A DNA stretch of 64,000 bases, taken from assembly GCF_035917275.1 (NCBI RefSeq), contig NZ_CP108508.1:2728001-2792000 (forward strand), given 5' to 3'. The notes under the pieces are model-generated. The model was given only the letters and a program-made list of their open reading frames with translations. It ran no database searches and was not told the origin of the DNA. Of this stretch, positions 1 to 10,925 are shown piece after piece (positions within the stretch are counted from its first letter, which is position 1; every line of letters starts with the position of its first letter). Both the position numbers and the translations under genes were made by a program. The stretch is from Streptomyces sp. NBC_01237 (lineage in GTDB: Bacteria > Actinomycetota > Actinomycetes > Streptomycetales > Streptomycetaceae).

Positions 1-917
1 CCCGGCCCGGCGCCCCACCAGTCGGCGCCGCGCCAGTACAGCTCGTTGTGCAGGCACCGGCCTTCGGGTGTCCGGGCCCAGTTGGACACCTCGTACCAGG
101 AGAAGCCCGCGGCGGCCATCGCCTCGTCCGCGATCAGATACCGGTCGGCGTGCGCGTCGTCGTCGGTCATCGGGATCTCGCCGCGCCGGATGCGCCGGGC
201 GAGCTGGGTGCCCTCCTCGACGATCAGGGCGTAGGCCGACACATGGTCGGGGCCGGCGCCGATGGCCGCGTCCAGGGAGGCCCGCCAGTCGTCGTCGGAC
301 TCGCCGGGGGTGCCGTAGATCAGGTCCAGGTTGACGTGGTCGAAGCCCGCCGCCCTGGCCTCGGCGACACACGCTTCGGGGCGGCCGGGGGTGTGCGTAC
401 GGTCCAGGATCTTCAGCACGTGCTGCCGGGCGCTCTGCATGCCGAAGGAGACCCGGTTGAAGCCGCCTTCGCGCAGGGCCGCCAGATAGGCCGGATCGAC
501 GGACTCCGGATTGGCCTCGGTGGTGATCTCGGCATCGTCCGCGAGCCCGAACTCGTCGCGGATCGCCCCCAGCATGCGTACGAGATCGGCGGCGGGCAGC
601 AGCGTGGGGGTGCCGCCGCCGACGAACACGGTCCGGACCGGCCGGGGGTCGTCGCCCAGGACCTTGCGGGCCTGGCGGACCTCCTCGATCAGGTGCGCGG
701 CGTAGTTGTCGCGGGAGGCCAGGGCGCCGCCGGAGCCGCGCAGCTCGGTGGCGGTGTAGGTGTTGAAGTCGCAGTAGCCGCAGCGGGTGGCGCAGTAGGG
801 CACATGCAGATAGAAGCCGAGCGGTCGGTCGGCGGCGCCTTCCAGGGCATGGCGGGGCAGCGCCCCGTCGTCGGGCACGGGCTCACCATCGGGCAGTACG
901 GAAGGCATACCGTCCAT
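1..917 (-). CDS. hemW: HemW-type radical SAM protein (coproporphyrinogen III oxidase-like), 3' end cut by window
   Basis: The visible N-terminal 305 residues carry the radical-SAM cluster motif CATRCGYC (CxxxCxxC) about 40 residues in, followed by the FVGGGTPTLL and TTEANPE strands and a GFNRVSFGMQS segment typical of HemW/HemN. HemW proteins bind heme and are thought to be heme chaperones rather than true coproporphyrinogen dehydrogenases. I chose the ATG at 917 (MDGMPSV...); an in-frame ATG at 908 is possible. The C-terminus lies beyond position 1. It is followed upstream, on the same strand, by the SpoIIE-type phosphatase whose stop is at 980. Confidence 0.9.
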   Translation of the reverse strand, partial: MDGMPSVLPDGEPVPDDGALPRHALEGAADRPLGFYLHVPYCATRCGYCDFNTYTATELRGSGGALASRDNYAAHLIEEVRQARKVLGDDPRPVRTVFVGGGTPTLLPAADLVRMLGAIRDEFGLADDAEITTEANPESVDPAYLAALREGGFNRVSFGMQSARQHVLKILDRTHTPGRPEACVAEARAAGFDHVNLDLIYGTPGESDDDWRASLDAAIGAGPDHVSAYALIVEEGTQLARRIRRGEIPMTDDDAHADRYLIADEAMAAAGFSWYEVSNWARTPEGRCLHNELYWRGADWWGAGP

Positions 918-937
918 TGTCACTCGCCGCGGGAGCG

Positions 938-962
938 GCCCCGACCCGCTGCGGGCCGGGGC
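938..962 (-). terminator. GC-rich hairpin after the SpoIIE-type phosphatase
   Basis: An inverted repeat (GCCCCG at 938-943 against CGGGGC at 957-962, with a further GC-rich stem inside) lies between the phosphatase stop codon and hemW. There is no U-run, as usual in Streptomyces, so this is a weak terminator or read-through structure. Confidence 0.35.
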
Positions 963-979
963 GGCCCCGGCGCCCGTCC

Positions 980-3052
980 TCAGTCGGCCCGGAGCACCAT
1001 CAGGGCCACGTCGTCGTCCGGCGGCAGCTCGGCGAACTCGTGGACGGCCCGCTTGATCCGGTCGGCGATCGTCTCCGCGGGCAGCCCGGCGCATCCGGAG
1101 AGCACCCGCGCGAGCCCGTCCCCGTCGTCGAACAGGAGCCGCCCCGAACGCCGCTCGGTCACCCCGTCGGTCACGCAGAGCAGGGCGTCTCCGGGCGCCA
1201 GGTCGAAGCTCTGGCTCTCGTACGCGACGTCCTCGACGACGCCGAGCAGCACCTGGGGATCGGCCGCGGGACGTACGGAGCCGTCGGGCCGCAGCAGCAG
1301 GGGCAGCGGGTGGCCCGCGCTGGCCACGGTGCAGCGCACCCCGCCGTCCGGGAGCGGGACGATCTCCCCGTACAGCAGGGACAGGAACCGGGACTGGGAG
1401 CCGTCCTGGAGCTGCTGCCCGCCCGCCGCCGCGACCATCAGGGCGGCGGCCTCCGCGGCCTCCATGGCGTCGTCGAGGAGGAGCCGGTTGAGCCGGTCCA
1501 GGACCTCGCCGACGCCGAAGCCCTCCCGGGACAGCAGCCGCAGCCAGGGGCGGGCCAGTCCGGTGACGACGGCGGCCTCGGGGCCACTGCCCTGGACGTC
1601 GCCGAGCACGAAGCACCAGCGGTCGCCGGGGCACGGGAAGATGTCGTAGAAGTCACCCCCGACCACGCCGTCGTCGCTCGGCTCGTACACCAGGGCGCTG
1701 GTGACTCCGGGGATCTCGGCGACCTTGCTGGGCAGCAGTCCGCGCTGGAGGATGCGGCTGATCGTGGCCTGCCGGGTGTAGGCGCGGGCCGCGCCGACGG
1801 CGAGGCCGAGGCGGCGGACGAAGTCCTCGATCAGCGCGGCCACCTCGTCGGGGACCCGGGCGACGCCTTCCCGTCCGACGAGGACGGCGCCGAGCGTGCG
1901 GCCGCCCGCGGTGATCCGGTAGGCGAGGGCGGCCCCGTCACGGCCGCCGGGCCGGGCGTCCGGTTCCTCCTCGGGAGCGCCACCGTCCGGTGACCCGCCG
2001 TCCGGCGATCCGTGCCGCTCGTCGGTCCCTGTGCCGCCGTCCGGCGGCCCGTGCCGCTCGTCGGTCCCTGTGCCACCGTCCGGCGATCCGTGCCGCTCGG
2101 CGGCCTCCGGACCGCCGTCCGTGGGCCAGGGCATGGGTACGGGCCCGGAGCCGGCGCTGCCGGGCAGCCGGAGGGGTTCCTTCTCCAGCACCGAGCGCAG
2201 CGCCTCGGTGTCCGTCTCGTCGTGGTGCCAGACGCGGGCGAGCCGGGGTGCCGCCGCGGGCCCGCCGCCCTCGCTCTCCAGCCAGATCGCGCACCAGTCC
2301 GCGAGCCTGGGCACCAGCAGCTGTCCCGCTATGGCCGCCACGAGGTCCTCGTCGAGCTGGCCCGCCAGCAGGTCGGACGCCTCGGCGAGGAAGGAGAGCG
2401 CGCCCCGGTTGTCCCAGCCCGCGTCGTCGCGTTCGGCGCGCCGGACGGTGGGGGCGAGGATCTCGGCGGCCCGCAGGCCGCACCGCAGCGTGTCCTCCTC
2501 GGACGGTCCCGGCGGGGCGCTCCACTCGTCGACGGACAGGCGGGCCCAGACGGTCTTGAGGCCGGTGCGGTAGGTGATGCCCCAGGATTCGGCGAGGGTG
2601 GCGACGAGCTGGAGGCCGCGGCCGTACTCGGCGGGGTCGGGCCGCTCCGCCGGAGGGCCGGCCGCGGCCCCGGACCGTTCGCCGCTCACCGGGCGGGCCG
2701 GGTGGTGGTCGGTGACCTCCAGCACGAGGGCGGCGGGTGTCTCGTCGGCCGCTTCCTCCAGCCGGAAGAGCAGGTCGACGGCCGTCCCGGCGTGCACGAC
2801 CGCGTTGGTGACCAGCTCATTGGCGACGGTCACCGCGTCATCGGCCAGCCGGTCGCTGAAGCCCGCGGCCGCGGGTACGCCGATCCCGGCCCACTCCGCG
2901 AGCGCGGCGCGCACGAACTTGCGCGCCGCGGACGGGGCAAGCGGTATTCCGGGCAGGCTGGTACGGCTGACCAGGCGCGGGTCGTCGAACTGACCGGCAC
3001 CGCCGGTGACGGGACGGTGCACGATGTCCCGCTGCAAGGGAATGGGCCCCAC
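980..3052 (-). CDS. SpoIIE-family serine phosphatase with N-terminal HATPase (anti-sigma kinase-like) and GAF-like domains
   Basis: 690 residues. Near the N-terminus is a GHKL-type ATPase N-box (ANELVTNAVVHAG, about 77-89), as in RsbW-like kinases, with a glycine box near 140. A GAF-like middle region follows. The C-terminus is a PP2C/SpoIIE phosphatase with metal-binding acidic motifs GGDFYDIF, LGDVQGSG and CVTDGVTE. Such multidomain proteins act on anti-sigma-factor antagonists in Streptomyces signalling. The GTG start has an AGGAG six bases upstream. A hydrophilic linker around residues 310-365 contains in-frame 13-residue repeats rich in DGGTGTDERHG. Partner sigma-system genes are not in the window, so the target is unknown. 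Confidence 0.9.
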   Translation of the reverse strand: MGPIPLQRDIVHRPVTGGAGQFDDPRLVSRTSLPGIPLAPSAARKFVRAALAEWAGIGVPAAAGFSDRLADDAVTVANELVTNAVVHAGTAVDLLFRLEEAADETPAALVLEVTDHHPARPVSGERSGAAAGPPAERPDPAEYGRGLQLVATLAESWGITYRTGLKTVWARLSVDEWSAPPGPSEEDTLRCGLRAAEILAPTVRRAERDDAGWDNRGALSFLAEASDLLAGQLDEDLVAAIAGQLLVPRLADWCAIWLESEGGGPAAAPRLARVWHHDETDTEALRSVLEKEPLRLPGSAGSGPVPMPWPTDGGPEAAERHGSPDGGTGTDERHGPPDGGTGTDERHGSPDGGSPDGGAPEEEPDARPGGRDGAALAYRITAGGRTLGAVLVGREGVARVPDEVAALIEDFVRRLGLAVGAARAYTRQATISRILQRGLLPSKVAEIPGVTSALVYEPSDDGVVGGDFYDIFPCPGDRWCFVLGDVQGSGPEAAVVTGLARPWLRLLSREGFGVGEVLDRLNRLLLDDAMEAAEAAALMVAAAGGQQLQDGSQSRFLSLLYGEIVPLPDGGVRCTVASAGHPLPLLLRPDGSVRPAADPQVLLGVVEDVAYESQSFDLAPGDALLCVTDGVTERRSGRLLFDDGDGLARVLSGCAGLPAETIADRIKRAVHEFAELPPDDDVALMVLRAD
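1990..2110 (-). repeat. In-frame 39-bp tandem repeat inside the phosphatase gene
   Basis: About two and a half copies of a 39-bp unit encode the 13-residue sequence DGGTGTDERHGPP with small changes (S for P). The length is a multiple of three, so copy number can change without breaking the frame. It sits in the linker between the GAF-like and neighbouring regions. Confidence 0.8.
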
Positions 3053-3500
3053 GTGCGGCTCCTACCGGTCTCACGAAACGCCGCCGACAACAACGACAGA
3101 GTGACAGACCGGCCGCGGGCATAAGCACCGAGTTACCGAAGTGGGCAGAAATTCGAGCAGATTCGAACGCAATGTGGCAGGAAGCAGAACGCGGATGGGC
3201 AGGTAGAAGCGGAATACGGGCGGGTGCGGGAGATACGTACACATCTGCCGCTCCCGCCCGCACCACGTGCGTCCCGCAGGGCGCGTCCATTGCTCGACGC
3301 CCCCTGCGACACACGCTTCACCGCGCGCCTCGACACCCCCGCGGCACACGCTTCACCGCGCGCCTCGGCACGCGTCTCACCGCGCTGACCGGTACACGCT
3401 TCGGCACGCTCCCCTGAGCGGTCCCGTCTCCGGCAGACCTGACGGTGCCCCGGCTCTCCGGTCCGGCAGACCTGACGTGCCCCGGCGCCCGAACCGCCCG
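3053..3500. other. 448-bp intergenic region with degenerate repeats
   Basis: I see no convincing gene. Next to the phosphatase start (3053-3070) is its ribosome-binding site. At 3307-3411 there are three degraded copies of a CACGCTTCACCGCGCG-type unit, and at 3431-3487 a direct repeat of CGGCAGACCTGACG appears twice, just beyond the stop of the acyl-CoA ligase. No clear hairpin with a stem over eight pairs was seen. Confidence 0.6.
3307..3411. repeat. Degenerate tandem repeat downstream of acyl-CoA ligase
   Basis: Copies of a unit close to CGGCACACGCTTCACCGCGC start near 3307, 3341 and 3366, with spacing of about 34 then 25 bp. The copies become less alike to the right. It lies on the 3' side of the minus-strand ligase gene. 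Confidence 0.6.
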
Positions 3501-5390
<1,890 letters not shown>

Positions 5391-5562
5391 GACGCGTCCT
5401 CCGGGCCTGCGGCATTGCTTCGACCGGCTTCTTGATACTGCGGCTGCTTCTGCTGATCCTGCTCGTGCTTCTCGCTCGTCGTTCTGGCGCGTGGTACCTG
5501 CTCGTCGTTCGTGCTCGACGATCGTGCTCGGCGCTCTCGCTCGTTGCCGTTGGATCACGCTT

Positions 5563-5584
5563 GTTTAACTGGTGAGTAACCAAC
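5563..5584. promoter_or_regulatory. Candidate operator upstream of acyl-CoA ligase
   Basis: GTTTAACT and AGTAACCAAC form an imperfect inverted repeat around a GGTG spacer in the most AT-rich part of this intergenic region, about 175 bp before the ligase start. Fatty-acid degradation genes are often controlled by TetR-family repressors at such sites. No regulator gene lies nearby and the assignment is a guess. Confidence 0.25.
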
Positions 5585-5651
5585 GGGTTGTGATCAGAGT
5601 AGAGCGCGCGGGAGCGCCATGTAAGAGGCAATCGGCCGCCGCTTCATAACG

Positions 5652-5695
5652 AACGGGCCCCCGCGCCGCAAGGTTCTGCGGCACGGGGGCCCGTT
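5652..5695 (-). terminator. Strong hairpin terminator of lepA
   Basis: A perfect inverted repeat with an arm of about 14 bases (AACGGGCCCCCG and its complement, 5652-5669 with 5678-5695) begins 45 bases after the lepA stop codon. Confidence 0.85.
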
Positions 5696-5739
5696 GCGCT
5701 ACTCATCGGTACGGATGGCCGGGGCCTCTCCGCGTCGGG

Positions 5740-7614
5740 CTACTTCTTGCCCTTGGCCTCGCCGGCCGACTCGTCCGTCGACAGCACGGAGATGAAGGCG
5801 TCCTGAGGAACCTCCACGTTGCCGACCATCTTCATCCGCTTCTTGCCCTCCTTCTGCTTCTCCAGCAGCTTCCGCTTACGGGAGATGTCACCGCCGTAAC
5901 ACTTGGCGAGGACGTCCTTGCGGATGGCGCGGACGGTCTCGCGGGCGATGACCCGGGCGCCGATGGCCGCCTGGATGGGCACCTCGAAGTTCTGCCGCGG
6001 GATGAGCTTCTGCAGCTTGGCGACGAGCCGTACGCCGTACGCGTACGCCTTGTCCTTGTGCGTGACCGCGGAGAACGCGTCCACCTTGTCGCCGTGCAGC
6101 AGGATGTCGACCTTGACGAGCTGCGCGGACTGCTCGCCGGTGGGCTCGTAGTCGAGCGACGCATAGCCGCGGGTCTTGGACTTCAGCTGGTCGAAGAAGT
6201 CGAAGACGATCTCGGCGAGCGGCAGGGTGTAGCGGATCTCGACCCGGTCCTCGGAGAGGTAGTCCATGCCGAGCAGGGTGCCGCGCCGGTTCTGGCAGAG
6301 CTCCATGATCGCGCCGATGAACTCGCTCGGGGCCAGGACCGTGGCGCGCACGACGGGCTCGTGCACCTTGTCGATCTTGCCCTCGGGGAACTCGCTCGGG
6401 TTGGTGACGATGTGCTCGGTGCCGTCCTCCATCTCGACGCGGTAGACCACGTTCGGGGCGGTGGCGATGAGGTCGAGACCGAACTCACGCTCCAGACGCT
6501 CACGGACCACGTCGAGGTGGAGCAGACCGAGGAAGCCGACACGGAAGCCGAAGCCCAGCGCCGCGGAGGTCTCCGGCTCGTACACCAGGGCGGCGTCGTT
6601 GAGCTGGAGCTTGTCCAGCGCCTCGCGCAGGTCCGGGTAGTCCGAGCCGTCCAGCGGGTACAGCCCCGAGAACACCATCGGCTTGGGGTCCTTGTAACCG
6701 CCGAGCGCCTCGGTGGCACCGTTGCTGAGGGAGGTGATCGTGTCACCGACCTTGGACTGCCGGACGTCCTTCACCCCGGTGATGATGTAGCCCACCTCGC
6801 CCACGCCGATGCCGTCGGCCGGGGTCATCTCCGGGGAGGAGACACCGATCTCCAGCAGCTCGTGGGTGGCGCCCGTGGACATCATCCGGATGCGCTCGCG
6901 CTTGCTGAGCTGGCCGTCGACGACACGGACGTAGGTGACGACACCGCGGTAGGAGTCGTAGACCGAGTCGAAGATCATCGCTCGGGCGGGGGCGTCGGCC
7001 TTGCCGACCGGGGCGGGCACGTCCCGGACCACCCGGTCGAGCAGGGCGTCCACGCCGACACCGGTCTTCGCGGAGACCTTGAGGACGTCCTCCGGCTGGC
7101 AGCCGATGAGGTTGGCCAGCTCCTCGGAGAACTTCTCGGGCTGCGCGGCGGGCAGGTCGATCTTGTTGAGTACGGGAACGATGGTGAGGTCGTTCTCCAT
7201 CGCCAGATAGAGGTTCGCGAGCGTCTGGGCCTCGATGCCCTGCGCGGCGTCGACCAGCAGGACCGTGCCCTCGCAGGCGGCGAGCGAACGGGAGACCTCA
7301 TAGGTGAAGTCCACGTGGCCGGGCGTGTCGATCATGTTGAGGATGTGGGTGCTGCCCTTGCCCTCTGCGGTGTTGGGAGCCCAGGGCAGACGTACCGCCT
7401 GGGACTTGATGGTGATGCCGCGCTCGCGCTCGATGTCCATCCGGTCGAGGTACTGAGCGCGCATCTGCCGCTGGTCGACCACGCCCGTCAGCTGAAGCAT
7501 CCGGTCGGCAAGGGTCGACTTGCCGTGGTCGATGTGCGCGATGATGCAGAAATTGCGGATCAGCGCCGGGTCGGTACGGCTCGGCTCGGGCACGTGGATA
7601 GGAGTCGCGGGCAC
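5740..7614 (-). CDS. lepA: Translation elongation factor 4 (LepA/EF4)
   Basis: 624 residues from the GTG at 7614 ([22 protein letters not shown]...). G-domain motifs are clear: AHIDHGKST (P-loop), DTPGHVDF and NKIDLPAA, followed by the EF4-specific C-terminal domain. EF4 is a ribosome-associated GTPase that back-translocates or remobilises stalled ribosomes. An upstream extension in the same frame exists but is Arg-rich and has no place in the family. It is divergent from rpsT, with about 215 bp between the two starts. Confidence 0.96.
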   Translation of the reverse strand: MPATPIHVPEPSRTDPALIRNFCIIAHIDHGKSTLADRMLQLTGVVDQRQMRAQYLDRMDIERERGITIKSQAVRLPWAPNTAEGKGSTHILNMIDTPGHVDFTYEVSRSLAACEGTVLLVDAAQGIEAQTLANLYLAMENDLTIVPVLNKIDLPAAQPEKFSEELANLIGCQPEDVLKVSAKTGVGVDALLDRVVRDVPAPVGKADAPARAMIFDSVYDSYRGVVTYVRVVDGQLSKRERIRMMSTGATHELLEIGVSSPEMTPADGIGVGEVGYIITGVKDVRQSKVGDTITSLSNGATEALGGYKDPKPMVFSGLYPLDGSDYPDLREALDKLQLNDAALVYEPETSAALGFGFRVGFLGLLHLDVVRERLEREFGLDLIATAPNVVYRVEMEDGTEHIVTNPSEFPEGKIDKVHEPVVRATVLAPSEFIGAIMELCQNRRGTLLGMDYLSEDRVEIRYTLPLAEIVFDFFDQLKSKTRGYASLDYEPTGEQSAQLVKVDILLHGDKVDAFSAVTHKDKAYAYGVRLVAKLQKLIPRQNFEVPIQAAIGARVIARETVRAIRKDVLAKCYGGDISRKRKLLEKQKEGKKRMKMVGNVEVPQDAFISVLSTDESAGEAKGKK

Positions 7615-7829
7615 GCAGGGTCCTGATTCTTGAGACGCCGAACGCCGTGTCTCGGGTCGATGTCGGGTCGGTCGGATCAATACGTAGCTTCCATCGTCCC
7701 ATGACCGCGGGGCAGAGACCGGTTTAGGCCGGTCGCGGAGTGACTGGTACCGTGGGCAGCTGTGCCTCGTGGCTCTCACGAGCGGCGTGGCGCACATCGA
7801 AGATCCAACGAACCTGAAAAGGCTCTTTC

Positions 7830-8096
7830 GTGGCGAACATCAAGTCCCAGATCAAGCGGAACAAGACCAACGAGAAGGCGCGCCTGCGCAACAAGGCCGT
7901 CAAGTCGTCGCTCAAGACCGCGGTCCGCAAGGCCCGAGAGGCCGCCGCTGCCGGTGACGTCGAGAAGGCCACCACGGCCGTCCGCGACGCTTCCCGTCAG
8001 CTCGACAAGGCTGTCTCGAAGGGTGTCATCCACAAGAACGCCGCCGCCAACAAGAAGTCGGCGCTGGCCTCCAAGGTTGCCGCTCTCCAGGCCTGA
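7830..8096 (+). CDS. rpsT: 30S ribosomal protein S20
   Basis: 88 residues, Lys- and Ala-rich with the family start [18 protein letters not shown] and a C-terminal helix ending ASKVAALQA. It binds 16S rRNA early in 30S assembly. It starts at GTG with AAAGG eight bases upstream. It is transcribed away from lepA and is followed by two hairpins. Confidence 0.97.
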   Translation: MANIKSQIKRNKTNEKARLRNKAVKSSLKTAVRKAREAAAAGDVEKATTAVRDASRQLDKAVSKGVIHKNAAANKKSALASKVAALQA

Positions 8097-8161
8097 ACTT
8101 TCTGATGTGATCGCCGGTACGGACTCAGCGGGCCCTCTCTCCCGCTCCTGACCGGCACCCC

Positions 8162-8203
8162 GCGCCGCACACCGAACCTGCGTTCGCCACGCGGGTGCGG
8201 CGC
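8162..8203 (+). terminator. First hairpin after rpsT
   Basis: GCGCCGCAC at 8162-8170 is complementary to GTGCGGCGC at 8195-8203, leaving a 24-base loop, about 65 bases after the rpsT stop. The longer loop makes it less convincing than the next hairpin. Confidence 0.45.
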
Positions 8204-8222
8204 ACAAAACGCTTGAACCGAC

Positions 8223-8263
8223 AGCCCCGGCAGCTCGTCCTCCCCAGGACGGCGACCGGGGCT
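8223..8263 (+). terminator. rpsT terminator
   Basis: AGCCCCGG at 8223-8230 pairs with CCGGGGCT at 8256-8263, and an inner stem TCGTCCT/AGGACG closes the loop. A short TTT follows. Confidence 0.75.
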
Positions 8264-8341
8264 TTCGCGTACCCGTACGCGCGTATGGGGATGGGGATGC
8301 GGATGGGACGGCTACGGGCACGGACCACCGGCTAGGGGCGC

Positions 8342-8456
8342 GGGCTACGGGGCACGGGCCACCGGCTACGGGGCACGGGCTACGGGGCACGGGCTACGGG
8401 CTACGGGCTACGGGCTACGGGCTACGGGCTACGGGCTACGGGCTACGGGCTACGGG
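8342..8456. repeat. Heptanucleotide tandem array CTACGGG between rpsT and holA
   Basis: Nine perfect head-to-tail copies of CTACGGG run from 8394 to 8456. They are preceded by longer, imperfect copies that mix GGCTACGG with GGCACGG from about 8342. It lies 38 bp beyond the holA stop codon (TAG on the minus strand), whose context GGCTACCG resembles the repeat unit. Such a run should be prone to slippage. It has no spacers, so it is not a CRISPR. Confidence 0.95.
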
Positions 8457-8494
8457 AACAGTCGGGCATGGGTGCCGCTCGGCGCCGCCCCCGG

Positions 8495-9481
8495 CTACCG
8501 CCCCGAGCGCGCAGCCCGGGCAACGGCGACGACGGCCTTCTCCAGGGCGTACTCCGGATCGTCCCCGCCGCCCTTCACGCCCGCGTCGGCCGCCGCCACC
8601 GCCCGCAGCGCCACCGCGACCCCGTCCGGCGTCCAGCCCCGCATCTGCTGCCGCACCCGGTCGATCTTCCACGGCGGCATGCCCAGCTCACGGGCGAGGT
8701 CCGCGGGCCGGCCGCCCCGGGCCGAGGAGAGCTTGCCGATCGCCCGCACGCCCTGTGCCAGTGCGCTGGTGATCAGGACGGGCGCGACCCCGGTCGACAG
8801 CGACCAGCGCAGCGCCTCCAGCGCCTCGGCAGCCCGGCCCTCGACCGCCCGGTCGGCGACGGTGAACGAGGACGCCTCGGCGCGGCCCGTGTAATAGCGC
8901 CCGACGATCGCCTCGTCGATCGTGCCCTCGACATCGGCGACGAGCTGGGACGCCGCACTGGCCAGCTCCCGCAGATCGCTGCCGATGGAATCGACCAGCG
9001 CCTGGCACGCCTCCGGCGTCGCGGAACGCCCCAGCGCACGGAACTCGGACCGTACGAAGGACAGCCGCTCGGCCGCCTTGGTCGTCTTGGGGCAGGCGAC
9101 CTCACGCGCCCCGGCCTTGCGCGCCGCGTCCAGCAGCCCCTTGCCCTTGGCTCCCCCGGCGTGCAGCAGGACGAGGGTGATCTCCTCGACCGGCGCGGAG
9201 ACGTACGCCTTGACGTCCTTGACCGTGTCGGCGGAGAGGTCGTGCGCATTGCGCACGATCACCACCTTGCGCTCGGCGAAGAGCGAGGGGCTGGTCAGCT
9301 CGGCGAGCGTGCCGGGCTGCAACTGGTCGGAGCTGAGGTCGCGGACATCCGTATCGGCGTCGGCGGCGCGGGCCGCCGCCACCACCTGCTGCACGGCACG
9401 GTCCAGGAGGAGGTCCTCCTGGCCCACGGCGAGCGTGACGGGGGCGAGCGGATCGTCGGCAGAATTCTTCCTGGTGGCCAT
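8495..9481 (-). CDS. holA: DNA polymerase III subunit delta (clamp loader)
   Basis: 328 residues from the ATG at 9481 (MATRKNSADDPLAPVTLAVGQEDLLLDRAV). The fold matches HolA, an AAA+-like subunit that opens the beta sliding clamp. Segments LFAERKVVIVRNAHD and EGTIDEAIVGRYYTGRAEASSF are typical of actinobacterial delta subunits, which generally lack a working P-loop. The C-terminus ends in RAARSGR. The neighbouring comEC/comEA and rpsT genes fit the usual bacterial clustering of holA with comEC and rpsT. Confidence 0.92.
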   Translation of the reverse strand: MATRKNSADDPLAPVTLAVGQEDLLLDRAVQQVVAAARAADADTDVRDLSSDQLQPGTLAELTSPSLFAERKVVIVRNAHDLSADTVKDVKAYVSAPVEEITLVLLHAGGAKGKGLLDAARKAGAREVACPKTTKAAERLSFVRSEFRALGRSATPEACQALVDSIGSDLRELASAASQLVADVEGTIDEAIVGRYYTGRAEASSFTVADRAVEGRAAEALEALRWSLSTGVAPVLITSALAQGVRAIGKLSSARGGRPADLARELGMPPWKIDRVRQQMRGWTPDGVAVALRAVAAADAGVKGGGDDPEYALEKAVVAVARAARSGR

Positions 9482-9567
9482 CGCGCTCCAGCATCCCACG
9501 CCCCACCGACAGCCCGGGGACGGACCACCGGCCCGGGGCACCCGTCCCGGTGCCCGAGAATGGGCAG

Positions 9568-9813
9568 GTGAGCGATGTGAGACATGTACTGGTGCTGCCC
9601 GACCGCGACACCGCGGAGGAGGTGGCCGGGGAGCTGGCCGACCGGTTCGGCGTGGCCGAGGAGCCGCAGCTCGTACGGGACGCGCTGGCCGGTGAGGACG
9701 ACGCCGAGGACGCCCAGTGGCTGGTGGTCGTCGAGGACCCTGCCGGGCGCCTGGACCCGGCCTCGCTCGACTCCTTCGCCGCGGAGTACGAGGGGTGGCT
9801 GGAGGTGCCCTGA
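9568..9813 (+). CDS. Small conserved acidic protein of unknown function
   Basis: 81 residues if the GTG at 9568 is used (MSDVRHVLVLPDRDTAEEV...); a GTG at 9550 would add six residues but has no ribosome-binding site. It is acidic, Asp/Glu-rich, and without membrane segments. A beta-alpha start (HVLVLPDRDTAEEVAGELADRF) suggests a small ferredoxin-like fold. It is oriented opposite to both neighbours and its stop is 35 bp from the end of the YceI gene. The function is not recognised. Confidence 0.7.
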   Translation: MSDVRHVLVLPDRDTAEEVAGELADRFGVAEEPQLVRDALAGEDDAEDAQWLVVVEDPAGRLDPASLDSFAAEYEGWLEVP

Positions 9814-9848
9814 CCAGCTCGTGCGTGGTTGGCCGGGCGAGCGCCGGC

Positions 9849-10733
9849 TCAGCCCTTGGGGACGATCTGGATGTCCATGTCGATGGAGATGCTGGAGCCG
9901 ACCGCGGCGATGCCGCGGGCCAGCATCGTCTGCCAGGTGAGGGTGAAGTCCTCCCGGTGCAGTTCGGTGGTGGCGCGGCAGGCGGCGCGGACCTCGCCCT
10001 CCAGGCCGTTGCCCAGACCGAGGTACTGCGTGTCCAGCGTCACCGTGCGGCTGACCCCGTGCAGCGTGAGCGCACCGGTGACGCCCCAGCGGCTGCCGCC
10101 GCGGTGGACGAAGCGGTCGCTGTAGAACTCCAGCGTCGGGTAGCGCCCGACGTCGAGGAAGTCGCCGGAGCGCAGGTGGTCGTCGCGCATCTGGACGTTG
10201 GTGTCGATCGAGGCGGCGTCGATGATCACGTGCATGGCGGAGTCCTCCATGCGGTCGGCTATCCGTACCGCACCGGCGAAGGTGTTGAACCTGCCGTGGA
10301 TACGGGCCATGCCGATGTGGCGGGCGGTGAAGCCGATCTGCGAGTGGTTCGGCTCGACCTCCCACTCGCCGGGGTCGGGCAGCTGCGGGGGCTGTGACAT
10401 CTGAAGCGTCACATCGCCGAGGCTCGCGTGGGCGTTCTCGGAGACGACGGCCGCCCCGTGGAACGGAGTGAAGCCGTCCGCCGTGACCGCCAGCCGGTAT
10501 TCGCCCGCCGGGACGGTGGCGAGAACGCTGCCGAAGGGGTCGGTCTCACCGCCGACGACCTTGCGGCCCGCGCTGTCGGTCACCACGTACTCGGCGTGCC
10601 GCACCGGCTCGTTGACCGGGTCCAGCACCCGGCAGCTGAGCACACCGGCCGAACGCGGCACCGCCAATCCGGCGAAGGCGCCCTGGTGCGCGGCGCCCGT
10701 CCGACTCCTGCTTCCCAGCCAACGGCCGAACAT
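9849..10733 (-). CDS. YceI-family lipid-binding-like protein with N-terminal carboxypeptidase-regulatory-like domain
   Basis: 294 residues. Residues about 30-110 form a beta-sandwich like the carboxypeptidase regulatory domain (VPAGEYRLAVTADGFTP). From about 118 the YceI lipocalin-like fold starts (WEVEPNHSQIGFTARHIGMARIHGRF) and runs through LTLHGVSRTVTLD to the end. YceI proteins bind polyisoprenoids. No export signal is visible, so this one may be cytoplasmic. It is preceded by a 190-bp intergenic region on the side of the N-acetyltransferase gene. Confidence 0.88.
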   Translation of the reverse strand: MFGRWLGSRSRTGAAHQGAFAGLAVPRSAGVLSCRVLDPVNEPVRHAEYVVTDSAGRKVVGGETDPFGSVLATVPAGEYRLAVTADGFTPFHGAAVVSENAHASLGDVTLQMSQPPQLPDPGEWEVEPNHSQIGFTARHIGMARIHGRFNTFAGAVRIADRMEDSAMHVIIDAASIDTNVQMRDDHLRSGDFLDVGRYPTLEFYSDRFVHRGGSRWGVTGALTLHGVSRTVTLDTQYLGLGNGLEGEVRAACRATTELHREDFTLTWQTMLARGIAAVGSSISIDMDIQIVPKG

Positions 10734-10925
10734 CTCTTACGCACTCCCAGTGGCGGTCTCACACTTCGGGGCCTCTGACGGCATGCTCGTCGTTGTCGGA
10801 ACAGCGGCCCACCGACGAGCATGCATTCGACCACTGATGCGATGTTCGAGGCAAACGGAGCGCTCGGAGGGGGTTGTGGCGAGGTATCACCGAAGGTCCG
10901 AATTGACTGTTCCACTCGCCGCCGG

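Larger units (their letters stand above)
5391..5739. other. 349-bp intergenic region: acyl-CoA ligase leader and lepA terminator
   Basis: The left half (5430-5560) is a low-complexity stretch of CTCGTCGTTC-like units in the 5' region of the ligase gene. At 5563-5584 an imperfect dyad (TTAACT, GGTG, AGTAAC) in AT-richer DNA could be a TetR-type operator or part of the ligase promoter. The lepA terminator is at 5652-5695. Confidence 0.5.

Noticed and set aside
8342..8456. Possible CRISPR array
   Set aside because: The units are directly adjacent without unique spacers; no cas genes are in the window. The same holds for the arrays at 31, 37 and 42 kb.
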